The notes: a model not told the origin generated them from the letters alone. Counted from the first letter of the stretch, positions 35,558-45,112 are shown. The stretch: DNA of 64,000 nt from Alphaproteobacteria bacterium (GCA_025934695.1 JAICWS010000003.1:248001-312000); one strand, 5' to 3'. Made by a program: numbers and translations.

Positions 35558-36841
35558 ATGGGTCTCGATCCCGTTGAAGGCGTACATTACATTTTCGACC
35601 GCTATGCGTTCCTGAACGCGATCATGGCAGACGGAAAATACGAGAACCGCGTGTCGCCTGAATCTTCTGCCGACGATATCAGGAAGGCCTGCAGCCTCGC
35701 CCGCGCCATGTACCACCCCGACCGCCAGGCCCGCACCGGCGCGGAGATGAAGGAAAAGGCCGAGCACAAGACGCATCTGATCGCGGACTGCGAACGTTTC
35801 CTGTTGAACCCCGAGCTGAAAACTTTCTATGACGAGCGCCTGAAGGAATTCCAGGACAAGAAGCCCGGCTTCGTCAGCAATGACGGCCATGCCATCATCA
35901 GCCTCGGCGAAACTTTCTTCGACATCGGCGCGCTTCTGTCCGACGAGATCGTCGACACCTCTGGCTTCGAGACGCAGGTGAAAACGATGCTGCAATATGA
36001 CGATACGCGCGCGCCGCAGATGAAATCGCTTTACGACCTCATGCCGGACAATCCGCAGGCGAAAAATCTTTATCGCGACGCGCTGACGCAGAAGCTGGTC
36101 TATCTGACGCTGCTCGAGGATGCGGCCTGGGCGAAGGTCGGCTATATGAACCGGAAAGAGAAGCCCGACGGCGTGCTGATCCGCCCGGCCGATTACACGA
36201 AACAGATCGAGGCCTCGCTGCAGAAAGCCGCCGACCGCGATATCAATTCCACCATCGAGCGCCACGGCGCGGTCGCGCAGATCGGCATGGCGAAGACGCC
36301 GCTGCTGCTGGAATTCAACGCCGAGGCGGAAAAACCGCCGGCGCCCGGCGCCGAGCTGATGAGCCCGCAGGAACGTTTCCGCCAGGCGCTCGACGAAAAG
36401 AAGACCGTCGCCCGTCATAACTTCGAGATCCGCGCCGATTACGTGCGCGACGTCGCCAAGCAAAAACAGTCGGTGCTGGAAGAGCTCTGCACGCTGACGC
36501 CGGTCGAGCCTGTCGGCACGGTGCAGCACGGCCAGGCGGTTTACGATTTCTACCTGCTGGACCCGCCCGAAGACGGGCAGCAGCGCGTCCTTTTGCGCAT
36601 GACGCTCGACGTGACCGACGGCAATGCCGGCATCGCTGAAATGTACAAGGACGGCCGCACACTGGCCGATCTGAAGGCGGCGGGCTTCGCGCGCGGCGGC
36701 TTCACCGTCACACGCAATGCCGAGATCAGCGATATCCTGGTCGAGATCGGCGCCGCCAGCCAACGCTTCCTCGATAAGATGGAAAAGGAACAGGCGGCCG
36801 CGCCCAAGGCGTCCAACGCCCCAAAGCCGCCGTCGCCATAA
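35558..36841 (+). CDS. J-domain-like protein with a long unknown C-terminal region
   Basis: The 427-residue product starts with a J-domain-like segment: a helix rich in charged residues (IRKACSLARAMYHPDRQARTG) with the HPD signature (His-Pro-Asp) in MYHPDR at about residues 52-57, and a following helix ending ELKTFYDERLKEF. This is the Hsp70-contact motif. The remaining 330 residues do not show a familiar client-binding domain: no G/F linker and no zinc-finger. Another region, FYLLDPPEDGQQRVLLRMTL, may be a beta-rich domain. GGAG seven bases upstream supports the start at 35558. A co-chaperone for a dedicated DnaK is possible but unproven. Confidence 0.65.
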   Translation: MGLDPVEGVHYIFDRYAFLNAIMADGKYENRVSPESSADDIRKACSLARAMYHPDRQARTGAEMKEKAEHKTHLIADCERFLLNPELKTFYDERLKEFQDKKPGFVSNDGHAIISLGETFFDIGALLSDEIVDTSGFETQVKTMLQYDDTRAPQMKSLYDLMPDNPQAKNLYRDALTQKLVYLTLLEDAAWAKVGYMNRKEKPDGVLIRPADYTKQIEASLQKAADRDINSTIERHGAVAQIGMAKTPLLLEFNAEAEKPPAPGAELMSPQERFRQALDEKKTVARHNFEIRADYVRDVAKQKQSVLEELCTLTPVEPVGTVQHGQAVYDFYLLDPPEDGQQRVLLRMTLDVTDGNAGIAEMYKDGRTLADLKAAGFARGGFTVTRNAEISDILVEIGAASQRFLDKMEKEQAAAPKASNAPKPPSP

Positions 36842-36912
36842 GCGGCGTTAATTGTTTGGTAACTTTTCTGCGCTAATCTGCCAGCCATACTTCGAATCCA
36901 TTACGGAACAAA

Positions 36913-36934
36913 TCGCGCGTTTAAACACGCGCGA
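36913..36934. repeat. 22-base hairpin before a small gene
   Basis: TCGCGCGT-TTAAAC-ACGCGCGA is a perfect eight-base inverted repeat. A seven-base T-run follows about 17 bases later (from 36947). It may end the J-domain transcript or act as a leader hairpin for the small gene at 36992. Confidence 0.5.
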
Positions 36935-36991
36935 GGATTACTGCGGTTTTTTTAACGTCCGCGAAAAACAATTTTTGAAGGGAGATTGACC

Positions 36992-37168
36992 ATGACCGCA
37001 TTCAACGCCTTCCGCTTGGCGGAAACCCAGCAGGGAAAACCCCTGTCGCCGGTGCGCACGAAGATCCGCCTTGTCCGCCACGGGCGCGATACGGCGGTGT
37101 CGAAGAGCGAGATTTTTTCGCTGCTCCACCGCAAGGAAGAAGAGTGCTGCAACCGCGCGACCGACTGA
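36992..37168 (+). CDS. small unknown protein (58 residues)
   Basis: The 58-residue product (MTAFNAFRLAETQQGKPLS...) is not recognised. GGGAG lies seven bases before the ATG; a TTG two codons earlier is also in frame. It is rich in Arg and has two adjacent Cys near the end (EECCNRATD). It is followed after about 40 bases by another small gene, and both are preceded by good ribosome-binding sites, which speaks for real genes. Confidence 0.45.
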   Translation: MTAFNAFRLAETQQGKPLSPVRTKIRLVRHGRDTAVSKSEIFSLLHRKEEECCNRATD

Positions 37169-37210
37169 AGGCCGCGCTTTTTCATCATTTGTTTGACGGG
37201 AGAAGTCTCT

Positions 37211-37429
37211 ATGAAGCTTAAGCCCGATGCCCGGCTGAGCCGGGAGGTACAGGATATTTTGACCGCCGCGCGTAACGCCAAGCCAGTTCCCGGCCTTCCG
37301 GCGCCCGAACCTGAAGAAGTGGAGGAAGCGGGTGACATCGCCGTCTACGGCCTCGTCGCCAACGGTTGCGGCCGCCACGAACCCCGAGAGAATGCGAATT
37401 TTATTTCGCCACTGCTGTTAGCGGCCTGA
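37211..37429 (+). CDS. small unknown protein (72 residues)
   Basis: The 72-residue product begins MKLKPDARLSREVQDILTAARNAK and has a short acidic stretch (PEPEEVEEAGD). The start at 37211 has GGGAG upstream. No signal peptide or membrane segment is present. It ends next to a palindromic repeat and is not recognised. Confidence 0.45.
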   Translation: MKLKPDARLSREVQDILTAARNAKPVPGLPAPEPEEVEEAGDIAVYGLVANGCGRHEPRENANFISPLLLAA

Positions 37430-37436
37430 CCCCACG

Positions 37437-37517
37437 CGTCATCCCCGCGAAAGCGGGGATCCCGTAAAAATCACGTGCGGTTATGTCCCGTGAGACTCCC
37501 GCTTTCGCGGGAATGAC
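37437..37517. repeat. palindromic intergenic repeat (CCCGCGAAAGCGGG family)
   Basis: The left arm GTCATCCCCGCGAAAGCGGG and the right arm CTCCCGCTTTCGCGGGAATGAC surround a centre with TCACGTGCGGTT. It is the second full copy of the element at 18441-18524. Confidence 0.85.
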
Positions 37518-37611
37518 GGCAGCCCCATTATTTTCATATTCCCAGTATTGACATATAGTCGTAGTTTTCGTAACTTGCCTCTGTCCCACTCTCCTGAAAC
37601 AGAGGTTTGCG

Positions 37612-38001
37612 ATGCCTGCGAATGACGCCCCACGCGAAGAATATGTCAAAGACAATGACTATACCGTCAGCGTCAGCCAGACGCGGGAAAAGGTCTTGGC
37701 CGAAAGTTATTTTCCGCTCAAGGCCGTTTCAGCCATCACACGCACGTTCAATTTCCTGGCGCAGCAGGTCACGACCACGACCCGGGATTTCATTTACCAG
37801 TCCGCCGCGCACAACTATGGCGGCTCGTCGGGCGTTTCGGTCACCACGAACATCCAGAACTTCGCCGATATCCAATCGCCCGAAGAAATCGCGCTGATGC
37901 ATGCGCGGCTGACCGACCTGGGCGGCAAGCCGCCGGCGCTGGATAATATGCTCACAGGTCCGTCGGCGCTCGCCAAACCGAAACTGAAGGCCGCGCCGTG
38001 A
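37612..38001 (+). CDS. unknown protein, first of three tandem paralogues
   Basis: The 129-residue product shares a motif pattern with the next two genes: an FNFLAQQVTTTTRDFIYQ segment, then FADIQSPEEIALMHARLTDL and GGKPPALDNML. The N-terminal 30 residues are charged. No signal peptide or membrane segment. AGAGG lies six bases before the ATG. The family is not recognised. It stands 100 bases after a palindromic repeat. Confidence 0.6.
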   Translation: MPANDAPREEYVKDNDYTVSVSQTREKVLAESYFPLKAVSAITRTFNFLAQQVTTTTRDFIYQSAAHNYGGSSGVSVTTNIQNFADIQSPEEIALMHARLTDLGGKPPALDNMLTGPSALAKPKLKAAP

Positions 38002-38014
38002 GCAGCCGCCAAAA

Positions 38015-38335
38015 ATGAACGATCATACGCTGCAGGAACGCGATTTCACCGTGATACGCGACGACGCCGACTGGTACCGCGAAAGTTCGATCTCGCGCGA
38101 ATTCAACTTCCTGTCGCGCCAGCGCACGACGACGACCGAATTCCTGCTGTGGAACAAGAAACAGTCGAGCACCAGCACCAGCGTCGCCGTGACGATCGAC
38201 AATTTCCGCGACATCGAGGGGCAGGAGGAAATTGCTCGCGCCCATCGCCAGCTGGTGCTGCTGGGTGGCAAGCCGCCGGCGCTCGACGAGGTGCTCGACC
38301 GTCTTCCAAAAGCGCGCCTCGCGCCCAAAGCCTGA
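38015..38335 (+). CDS. unknown protein, second of three tandem paralogues
   Basis: The 106-residue product has FNFLSRQRTTTTEFLLWNKKQ, FRDIEGQEEIARAHRQLVLL and GGKPPALDEVL, in the same order as its neighbours. It begins 13 bases after the previous stop and lacks a strong ribosome-binding site, so translational coupling is likely. The proline-rich end is short. Unknown function. Confidence 0.6.
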   Translation: MNDHTLQERDFTVIRDDADWYRESSISREFNFLSRQRTTTTEFLLWNKKQSSTSTSVAVTIDNFRDIEGQEEIARAHRQLVLLGGKPPALDEVLDRLPKARLAPKA

Positions 38336-38375
38336 GTGCTGTTAAGATATTTACCATAGCTCAAAGGAGAGACGG

Positions 38376-38717
38376 ATGGCCGACAAAGATCCTCCCGCAG
38401 AAAACAAGGAAGTTTTTGAAAAGCTTAATGATTACACGCTCTCGGTGGTGAACGACTTTACCCGCATGGCGCAGGCGGACCCCGAGTTGCGGCGCATTTT
38501 TAATTTCAAGGCGCGCCAAGTTATCAACATCTATTCGATGTGGTACAGCAACGGCATCGGCACGCAGATGCAGGTGCAGAAGTTCAGCGAGCTCGACAGC
38601 CTCGACGAGGTCAAAGACATGCACCGGAAACTGTGCGAAATGGGCGGCAACCCGCCGGGCCTTCCCGACATCGTCGCACCGGTCCCCAAACCGGGGCCTA
38701 AGTCGCTCAGCCTTTAG
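38376..38717 (+). CDS. unknown protein, third of three tandem paralogues
   Basis: The 113-residue product is more divergent: FNFKARQVINIYSMWYSNG, FSELDSLDEVKDMHRKLCEM and GGNPPGLPDIV. AAAGGAG sits well before the ATG. The shared order of motifs (FNF, a polar segment, a helix, GGxPPxL) shows the three arose by tandem duplication. No domain is recognised. The dcw cluster starts 230 bases later in the same direction. Confidence 0.6.
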   Translation: MADKDPPAENKEVFEKLNDYTLSVVNDFTRMAQADPELRRIFNFKARQVINIYSMWYSNGIGTQMQVQKFSELDSLDEVKDMHRKLCEMGGNPPGLPDIVAPVPKPGPKSLSL

Positions 38718-38946
38718 GGTTGTCCACAGGCTGCGGGTTCCCTCGAAAAGAGAAGAAATATCAAGCTTTTCTAAGCGCCGTAGCGTTGACGGTCGCTGAT
38801 GCCAAGTGTACATTAAAACTGGGGTTGGATATGGCAGGTTGCTGCAAGGGGTGTTACCTGCGTGTTTGACGAAAAAGAATAACAGAATCTGCCGTCGATG
38901 AGGCTTATTGCCCCGCGCGGCCTTGGGGTCGGACAGAAAACACAGG
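38718..38946. other. intergenic region upstream of rsmH
   Basis: About 230 bases precede the dcw cluster. No mraZ gene is present here, although mraZ often leads this cluster. A weak inverted repeat, GCAGGT...ACCTGC (from 38831 on), and a GANTC site near 38885 are seen. A dcw promoter is expected, but no clear -35/-10 pair was found. Confidence 0.4.
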
Positions 38947-39933
38947 ATGTTTTCCGCAGATCAAAATCGCAATAGCGACACGCCTGGGCATATTCCGGTG
39001 ATGCTGGGCGAAGTGCTTGACGCTTTGGCGCCCGCCGCGGGGGGCGTTTACGTCGACGGCACCTTCGGCGCTGGCGGCTACACGCGCGCGATTCTCGATG
39101 AAGCCGACTGCGTCGTGCACGCGATTGACCGCGACCCTGAAGCGCATGCGCGCGCGGTCGCGATGGCGCGTGATTATCCGGGCCGATTGATTCCGCATCA
39201 CGGGCGCTTCGGCAGCATCGCGGAAATTCTGAACGGCGCCGGCATTGAGCGCATCGACGGCCTAGTGCTTGATCTTGGCATTTCCTCGATCCAGCTGGCC
39301 ACGCCGGCGCGCGGATTTTCCTTCCAGTCAGAGGGGCCGCTCGACATGCGCATGAGCGCTTCGGGCGCGAGCGCGAAAGACGTCGTGAACAAGGCCTCTG
39401 AGGCGGAACTGGCCGATATCATCTTCACCTACGGCGAAGAGCGCGCGTCGCGCCGCATCGCGAAGCGCATTGTCGCCGCGCGCGCCGAGAAACCCATTGA
39501 AACCACGCGCGAGCTGGCGAAAATCGTCCATGACGTGCTGCCCATGCACGGCGGCATGAAAACCGACACGGCCACTCGGACCTTCCAGGCCCTGCGCATC
39601 TATGTGAATGACGAACTGGGCGAGCTGGAGCGCGCCCTGTCCGCGGCGGAGCGCCTGCTGGCGCCCGAAGGACGGCTGGTCGTCGTCTCCTTCCATTCGC
39701 TGGAAGACTGGCGCGTGAAGAATTTCTTCCGCACGCGCTCGGGCAGGACGCCGGGCGGCTCGCGCCATTTGCCTGTGGCCGCGGCCGAGGGCGCGCCCAG
39801 TTTCACGCTGTCGCGCAACGCGGGCATCGCGCCGTCGGACGCGGAAGTATCGCGCAACCCGCGCGCGCGCTCGGCGCGGCTGCGTTATGGGCTGCGCACG
39901 GCGGCGCCTGCGATGGAGGATGTCCATGCGTAG
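38947..39933 (+). CDS. rsmH: 16S rRNA (cytosine(1402)-N(4))-methyltransferase
   Basis: The 328-residue product is RsmH/MraW: HIPVMLGEVLDAL at the start, YVDGTFGAGGYTRAIL for S-adenosylmethionine, GLVLDLGISSIQL, GFSFQSEGPLDMRM, HSLEDWRVKNFF, and a C-terminal NPRARSARLRYG. It methylates C1402 of 16S rRNA. The ATG at 38947 is chosen; a TTG at 38908 is in frame with GAGG closer to it. The stop lies inside the ftsL start region, which couples the two. Confidence 0.95.
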   Translation: MFSADQNRNSDTPGHIPVMLGEVLDALAPAAGGVYVDGTFGAGGYTRAILDEADCVVHAIDRDPEAHARAVAMARDYPGRLIPHHGRFGSIAEILNGAGIERIDGLVLDLGISSIQLATPARGFSFQSEGPLDMRMSASGASAKDVVNKASEAELADIIFTYGEERASRRIAKRIVAARAEKPIETTRELAKIVHDVLPMHGGMKTDTATRTFQALRIYVNDELGELERALSAAERLLAPEGRLVVVSFHSLEDWRVKNFFRTRSGRTPGGSRHLPVAAAEGAPSFTLSRNAGIAPSDAEVSRNPRARSARLRYGLRTAAPAMEDVHA

Positions 39934-40483
39934 AATGACGATCCTCTGGCTATTCCTGGCGGCGCTGACCGGCGGCATCCTCTATCACACGAGCCAGCAG
40001 GTGACGGACGGCCGCCAGCGTCTGGCTGTTATCAACGACGATATCCGCAAGGAAGACGAAACCATCCGCGTGCTGCAGGCGGAATGGAGCTACCTGAACC
40101 AGCCCGACCGGCTGGAGCGGCTGTCAAAACAATATCTCGACCTGGCGCCCTTGAAAGGCAAGCAGTTCGCGAAGCTCGCCGATGTTCCCGAACAGCCGGC
40201 CGCGCCGCCTGCGGCTGCAGCGCCCGTCGCTGCTGCGGCAGCTGATACGACACCGCCTGCGCCGGATGTGAAAGCGGCAGAAAAGGCCGAAGCCATCGCG
40301 ACTGGAATGCCGCCTGTAAAAGGCGGCGCAAAACCCGCGCCGAAAGTCGCGAAAGCAGCAATCGTGAAAATCCGCAGGCCGCCTGCGCTGCCCGCACCAA
40401 GACATGTGCCGCCTGTCGCGACCGCCGAGAGCGCGCCCGACCGCAGTTTCTCCGACGTCATCAGAAGCTTGGGGGTGCGTTAA
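39926..40483 (+). CDS. ftsL: cell division protein FtsL-like
   Basis: The 185-residue product has one N-terminal membrane helix (ILWLFLAALTGGILYHTSQQV), then a short coiled coil (QRLAVINDDIRKEDETIRVLQAEWSYLNQPDRLERLSKQYLDL, read in pieces), and an alanine/proline-rich tail of about 100 residues that is longer than in most FtsL proteins. The coiled coil with WSYLNQPDRL matches alphaproteobacterial FtsL. It joins FtsB and FtsQ in the divisome. GGAGG lies near its start, which overlaps rsmH. Confidence 0.85.
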   Translation: MRRMTILWLFLAALTGGILYHTSQQVTDGRQRLAVINDDIRKEDETIRVLQAEWSYLNQPDRLERLSKQYLDLAPLKGKQFAKLADVPEQPAAPPAAAAPVAAAAADTTPPAPDVKAAEKAEAIATGMPPVKGGAKPAPKVAKAAIVKIRRPPALPAPRHVPPVATAESAPDRSFSDVIRSLGVR

Positions 40484-42214
40484 ATGGCCGAGCTGACGCC
40501 GCATGACAACACGCCTCTTCCTCAAGCCGCTCCCGCGCTGGCGCAGGCCAAGCTCCGCATCGGCATGGTCGCCGCCATGCTGCTGATCGGCTACCTCGCG
40601 ATCTGCCTGCGCCTCGTCGACCTCACGATGTTCCGCACCAAGCCCGCTCCTGAACTGGCGAAAGCGGAGGACGTGAAGCCGCTGAATCACCCTCTGCGCG
40701 GCGCGATCATCGACCGCAACGGGGAATTGATGGCGACCTCGCTGTCCATGCCCTCGCTCTATGCCGATGCGACGGTGACCGAGAATGCGGCTGCCGAAGC
40801 GCATGAGCTGGCGCAAATCCTGCCCGGACAGGACGAGCAGGATATTTTGCGCAAGCTGACGTCGGGCAAGCATTTCATCTGGATTGCGCGCAATATCACA
40901 CCCAAGCAGGAATATGCGATCAACGCGCTGGGCCACCCGGACTTAAGTTTCCAGGACGAAGAGCGCCGCATCTATCCGAACGCCGAGATGGCGGCGCATG
41001 TGCTGGGCTATACCGACGTCGACGGCAACGGCATCGCCGGCATCGAGAAATCCTTCAACGCGCAGCTGCAAAAGGGCGACAAGCCGGTCCAGCTCACCAT
41101 CGACCTGCGCGTGCAGCACATCCTGCACCGAGAACTGTCGGCGCAGGTGGCGAAATTCCATGCCAAGGCCGGCGTCGGCATGGTGATGGACGTGAATACG
41201 GGCGAGATCATCGCCATGGTGTCGCTGCCCGACTTCGACCCGCATTACCCGGGCGACGCGTCGGACGACGCCAAGTTCAACCGCGCGAGCCTCGGCGTGT
41301 TCGAGATGGGCTCGACCTTTAAGCTGTTCTCGACCGCTGCGGCGCTCGATTCCGGCCAGGTGCACTTCGGCTCGATGTTCGATGCGACCGATCCCATCCA
41401 TTACGGACGCTTCACGATCAACGATTATCACGCCAAGCACCGCCCGCTGACCGTGCCGGAAATTTTCATGTATTCGTCGAATATCGGCACGGCCAAGATG
41501 GCCGACAGCTTGGGCGAAAACGCACTGAAGGATTTCTATGAGCGCATGGGCTTCTTTGAGCCCGCGCCCATCGAACTGCCCGAGCGCGGCTCGCCGCTTT
41601 ATCCCAAGCCCTGGCGCGAAATCAACACGCTCACCTGCTCGTTCGGCCATGGCATCGCGGTGTCGCCCGTTCACCTGATGCGCGCGGCATCGGCGCTCGT
41701 CAACGGCGGCATCCTGGTCACGCCGACCATCGTCAAGTCGGACAAACAGCGCCTGTCGCTTAACCCTGAAGGCACGCGGGTCGTGAAGCCGCAGACCTCG
41801 GCGGAGATCCGCCAGCTGCTGGAACTGGTGGTTGCCGACGGCACGGGCGAAAAAGCCTATGTCGAGGGATATAATGTGGGCGGCAAAACCGGCACCGCCG
41901 AGAAGAACAAGAACGGGCGCTATGAAGCGACCCTGCTGCTTTCGTCCTTCCTCGGCGTGTTCCCCATCGACAATCCGCGCTATGCGGTGCTGGCGATGCT
42001 GGACGAGCCGGAAGGCATTCCCGAAAGCCACGGCTTTGCGACCGGCGGCTGGACCGCGGCGCCCGTCGTCGCGGCGGTCGTGTCGCAGCTGGGGCCGTTG
42101 TACCGCATCGCGCCCGATCTCGATTCCAATCGCGACATCACGCGCGACATGGCCATGTATCTGAAAGACATTAAAGAAGGAAAGACCCTTGCATCTATTG
42201 GAGCTGATCGGTGA
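40484..42214 (+). CDS. ftsI: peptidoglycan D,D-transpeptidase FtsI (PBP3)
   Basis: The 576-residue product has an N-terminal membrane helix near residues 26-46, a PBP dimerisation domain, and a transpeptidase domain with S277-T-F-K280 (SxxK), S331-S-N (SxN), and K468-T-G-T (KTGT). It cross-links septal peptidoglycan. It follows ftsL with no gap, and its end overlaps the start of murE by 26 bases. Confidence 0.96.
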   Translation: MAELTPHDNTPLPQAAPALAQAKLRIGMVAAMLLIGYLAICLRLVDLTMFRTKPAPELAKAEDVKPLNHPLRGAIIDRNGELMATSLSMPSLYADATVTENAAAEAHELAQILPGQDEQDILRKLTSGKHFIWIARNITPKQEYAINALGHPDLSFQDEERRIYPNAEMAAHVLGYTDVDGNGIAGIEKSFNAQLQKGDKPVQLTIDLRVQHILHRELSAQVAKFHAKAGVGMVMDVNTGEIIAMVSLPDFDPHYPGDASDDAKFNRASLGVFEMGSTFKLFSTAAALDSGQVHFGSMFDATDPIHYGRFTINDYHAKHRPLTVPEIFMYSSNIGTAKMADSLGENALKDFYERMGFFEPAPIELPERGSPLYPKPWREINTLTCSFGHGIAVSPVHLMRAASALVNGGILVTPTIVKSDKQRLSLNPEGTRVVKPQTSAEIRQLLELVVADGTGEKAYVEGYNVGGKTGTAEKNKNGRYEATLLLSSFLGVFPIDNPRYAVLAMLDEPEGIPESHGFATGGWTAAPVVAAVVSQLGPLYRIAPDLDSNRDITRDMAMYLKDIKEGKTLASIGADR

Positions 42215-43667
42215 CGAAGACGGCTGGTCGGTCAGCGACCGGGCCGCCGCAGCATCGCTGGAAATCCGCGGTCTGACAGCGGATTCGCGCGAAGTGCGCA
42301 CCGGCTACCTGTTCGCGGCCTTTCCGGGGGCGAAGGCGGACGGCCGCCAGTTCATCGCGGACGCGGTCGCGCGCGGCGCAGCCGCCGTGCTGGCGCCGGA
42401 AGGCACGGATGTGACAGGCATCAAGGCCGTCACCGTGCAGGACAAAAACCCGCGCCGGCGCTTTTCGATCATGGCGGCCAATTTCTACGGCAAGCAGATG
42501 GATGTCATCGCGGCTGTAACGGGTACCAATGGAAAAAGCTCGACCGTGAATTTCTGCCGCCAGATCTGGCAGTCAATGGACAATGCCGCCGCCTGCCTTG
42601 GCACCATCGGCATCATCGGCCCCGGCATCAACCGTCCCGGCATGCTCACCACGCCCGACCCGGTCGTGCTGCATTCGGAAATCGCGGAGCTGGAAGCCTC
42701 GGGCGTGACGCATCTCGCCATGGAGGCATCAAGCATCGGGCTCGACCAGTATCGGCTCGACGGGCTGCGGGTGACAGCGGCGGGATATACGAACCTGACG
42801 CGCGACCACCTCGACTATCACGGTTCGATGGAAAAATATTTCCAGTCCAAGCTGCGCCTGTTCACCGAGGTGCTGCAGCAGGACGGCGTCGCCGTGATCC
42901 ATTCGGACACGCCTTATTCTGAGCGCATTATCGAGGCCTGCAAGACGCGCGGCGTGCGCGTGATCGAATATGGGCGCGACGCGAAGGACATCCGCCTTAA
43001 CAAGCGCAAATCGCTGTCGTCGGGGCAATTCATCGACATCACGATCTTTGGCGAACGCTATGAGCTGGAATTGCCCCTCGTCGGCGAATTCCAGGCGGAG
43101 AATGCGTTGTGCGCCCTCGGTCTCGTGATTGCGGAAGACCCCGATAATCGCCTGCTGCATATGCAGGGCGTCTATGCGCTGGAGCGGCTGCAAAGCGTGC
43201 GCGGACGCCTGGAATACGCGGCGCGGCATCCGAACGGCGCCGCTGTCTATGTCGATTACGCGCATACGCCCGACGGGCTGGAAACGATGCTGAAGGCCCT
43301 GCGCCCCCATACGCCCAAACGCCTGCATGTCGTCTTTGGCTGCGGCGGCGACCGCGACCGCGGCAAGCGCCCGATGATGGGCGAGATCGCCGCGCGCCTG
43401 GCCGACATCGTAATCGTGACGGACGATAATCCGCGCACCGAGGACCCCGCCTTCGTGCGCGGCGAGATCATGCGCGGCTGCCCGAAAGCGAACGAGATCG
43501 CCGGAAGACGCGACGCGATCCGCGCGGCGGTGCGGGCCTTGGGGCCCGATGACGTGCTTGTCATCGCGGGCAAGGGACATGAACAGGGACAGATCGTAGG
43601 CAAGGAAGTGTTGCCCTTTGACGACGTAAGCGAAGCCAAGGCGGCGGTACTGGAGTTGACGAAGTGA
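42189..43667 (+). CDS. murE: UDP-MurNAc-tripeptide synthetase
   Basis: The 492-residue product has the Mur ligase features: GTNGKSSTVNFCRQIW (ATP P-loop), EASSIGLDQYRLDGL, TNLTRDHLDYHGSMEKYF, and VYVDYAHTPDGLETML, HVVFGCGGDRDRGKRPMM, and a DNPRTEDPAF motif. The DNPR motif marks meso-diaminopimelate as the added residue. It begins with TTG, with AAGGA seven bases upstream, inside the 3' end of ftsI. Its stop overlaps the murF GTG (GTGA). Confidence 0.96.
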   Translation: MHLLELIGDEDGWSVSDRAAAASLEIRGLTADSREVRTGYLFAAFPGAKADGRQFIADAVARGAAAVLAPEGTDVTGIKAVTVQDKNPRRRFSIMAANFYGKQMDVIAAVTGTNGKSSTVNFCRQIWQSMDNAAACLGTIGIIGPGINRPGMLTTPDPVVLHSEIAELEASGVTHLAMEASSIGLDQYRLDGLRVTAAGYTNLTRDHLDYHGSMEKYFQSKLRLFTEVLQQDGVAVIHSDTPYSERIIEACKTRGVRVIEYGRDAKDIRLNKRKSLSSGQFIDITIFGERYELELPLVGEFQAENALCALGLVIAEDPDNRLLHMQGVYALERLQSVRGRLEYAARHPNGAAVYVDYAHTPDGLETMLKALRPHTPKRLHVVFGCGGDRDRGKRPMMGEIAARLADIVIVTDDNPRTEDPAFVRGEIMRGCPKANEIAGRRDAIRAAVRALGPDDVLVIAGKGHEQGQIVGKEVLPFDDVSEAKAAVLELTK

Positions 43668-45112
43668 CCAATAATAAAAACAATAAAAAAGACATCCTCT
43701 GGACGTCGGAGGCAGCGGCAAAAGTGACGGGCGGCGAGACCACGCATGATTTCGCCGCGACCGGCATTGCGGCCGACGTACACCATTTGAAAGAGGCGCA
43801 GGCCTTTATTGCGCTGAACGCTGGCGACCACGACGGCCATCAGGACGTGGAAGCAGCCTTCCGCGCGGGCGCCGTGGCGGCGATCGTCTCGAAAACCTAC
43901 AAGCCCAAAGACCCCAACTGGCCGCTGTTGCAGGTCGAGGATACGGCCAAAGCGCTCGAAGCGCTGGCGGCGGTCGCGCGCAACCATGCAAAGGGGACCG
44001 TCGTCGGCGTCACCGGCTCGGCCGGGAAAAGCGGCACCGCCGAAATGGTGGCGACCATGCTGGGCGCTCTCGGAAAAACGCATGCCTCGAGCGGCGACAT
44101 GGGCCCGCTGCTGGCGCTGGCCAACCTGCCGGCGGACGCGAAATACGGCGTGTTCGAAATGGGCATGCAGCACAAGGGCGAAATGGCGGCGCTGACGCGC
44201 ATCGTGCGCCCGCACGTGGCTCTCGTCACGACGATCGAGGCCAAGCATATCGCGCAATTCAAGACCGTCGAGGCGATCGCCGACGCGGAAGCCGAAATTT
44301 TCCAGGGCATGGACGCCAAGGGCATCGCCGTGCTCAACCACGACAATCCGCATTTCACCCGCCTGAAGAACGCGGCTGAAAAAGCGGGTCTGCGCAAGAT
44401 CTACGGCTTCGGCGAGGATGACGGCGCGCAGAGCCGCCTGGTCGATTGCACGCTGCACGCCGATTCCAGCCGCGTCACCGCCGATATCCTGGGCGAGCGC
44501 GTGAAGTACAAGCTGTCCATTCCCGGCAAGCACATCGTCCTCAATTCCTTGGGCGCGCTGACCGCCGTGAAGTCGATGGCGGGCGAATTGTCGAAGCCGG
44601 TCGAGGCGCTGAAGAATTCCACGCCCATCGAGGGGCGCGGCAACCGCATCCTGGTCACGCTGGAAGCCGGCAAACCGCCGCTCACCATCATCGACGAAAG
44701 CTATAACGCGACGCCGGAATCGATGCTGGCGGCCCTGCGCGTTTTTGAACTGTCGCACCCGGCCAACGGCGGCCGCCGCATTGCCGTCTTCGGCGACATG
44801 CTGGAGCTGGGCAAGGACGGCCCGCGCCAGCACGCGCAATTGGCGAACCCGCTTCTTCGCGCCAAGACCGACCTGCTGTACTGCTGCGGCCCGCAGATGG
44901 ACGCGCTGTTCCAAGCGCTGCCGCCCGACTGGCGCGGCGCGCACACCGACGACAGCAAGTCACTGGCGGCGAAACTGATCGACGTCGTCCGGCCCGGCGA
45001 CGTGCTGCTGATCAAGGGATCGGCCGGCAACAAGATGGGCTATATCATTCACGCGCTGCAGGCCCTGCAGCCGAGCCAGGCGAAGGCAAAGGACCAACGC
45101 AATGCTGTATAA
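43664..45112 (+). CDS. murF: UDP-MurNAc-tripeptide--D-alanyl-D-alanine ligase
   Basis: The 482-residue product adds D-Ala-D-Ala to the UDP-MurNAc-tripeptide. Visible are the P-loop [18 protein letters not shown] (GSAGKSGT in place of GSNGKTT), the [15 protein letters not shown] block, and [15 protein letters not shown]. The first 80 residues form the UDP-binding domain. The start is GTG in a GTGA overlap with murE. The end overlaps mraY by 11 bases. Confidence 0.95.
   Translation: MTNNKNNKKDILWTSEAAAKVTGGETTHDFAATGIAADVHHLKEAQAFIALNAGDHDGHQDVEAAFRAGAVAAIVSKTYKPKDPNWPLLQVEDTAKALEALAAVARNHAKGTVVGVTGSAGKSGTAEMVATMLGALGKTHASSGDMGPLLALANLPADAKYGVFEMGMQHKGEMAALTRIVRPHVALVTTIEAKHIAQFKTVEAIADAEAEIFQGMDAKGIAVLNHDNPHFTRLKNAAEKAGLRKIYGFGEDDGAQSRLVDCTLHADSSRVTADILGERVKYKLSIPGKHIVLNSLGALTAVKSMAGELSKPVEALKNSTPIEGRGNRILVTLEAGKPPLTIIDESYNATPESMLAALRVFELSHPANGGRRIAVFGDMLELGKDGPRQHAQLANPLLRAKTDLLYCCGPQMDALFQALPPDWRGAHTDDSKSLAAKLIDVVRPGDVLLIKGSAGNKMGYIIHALQALQPSQAKAKDQRNAV

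Noticed and set aside
38718-38946. mraZ or MraZ-binding boxes before rsmH
   Set aside because: No MraZ-like frame is present, and the few TGGGG-like words are not evenly spaced as MraZ sites would be.
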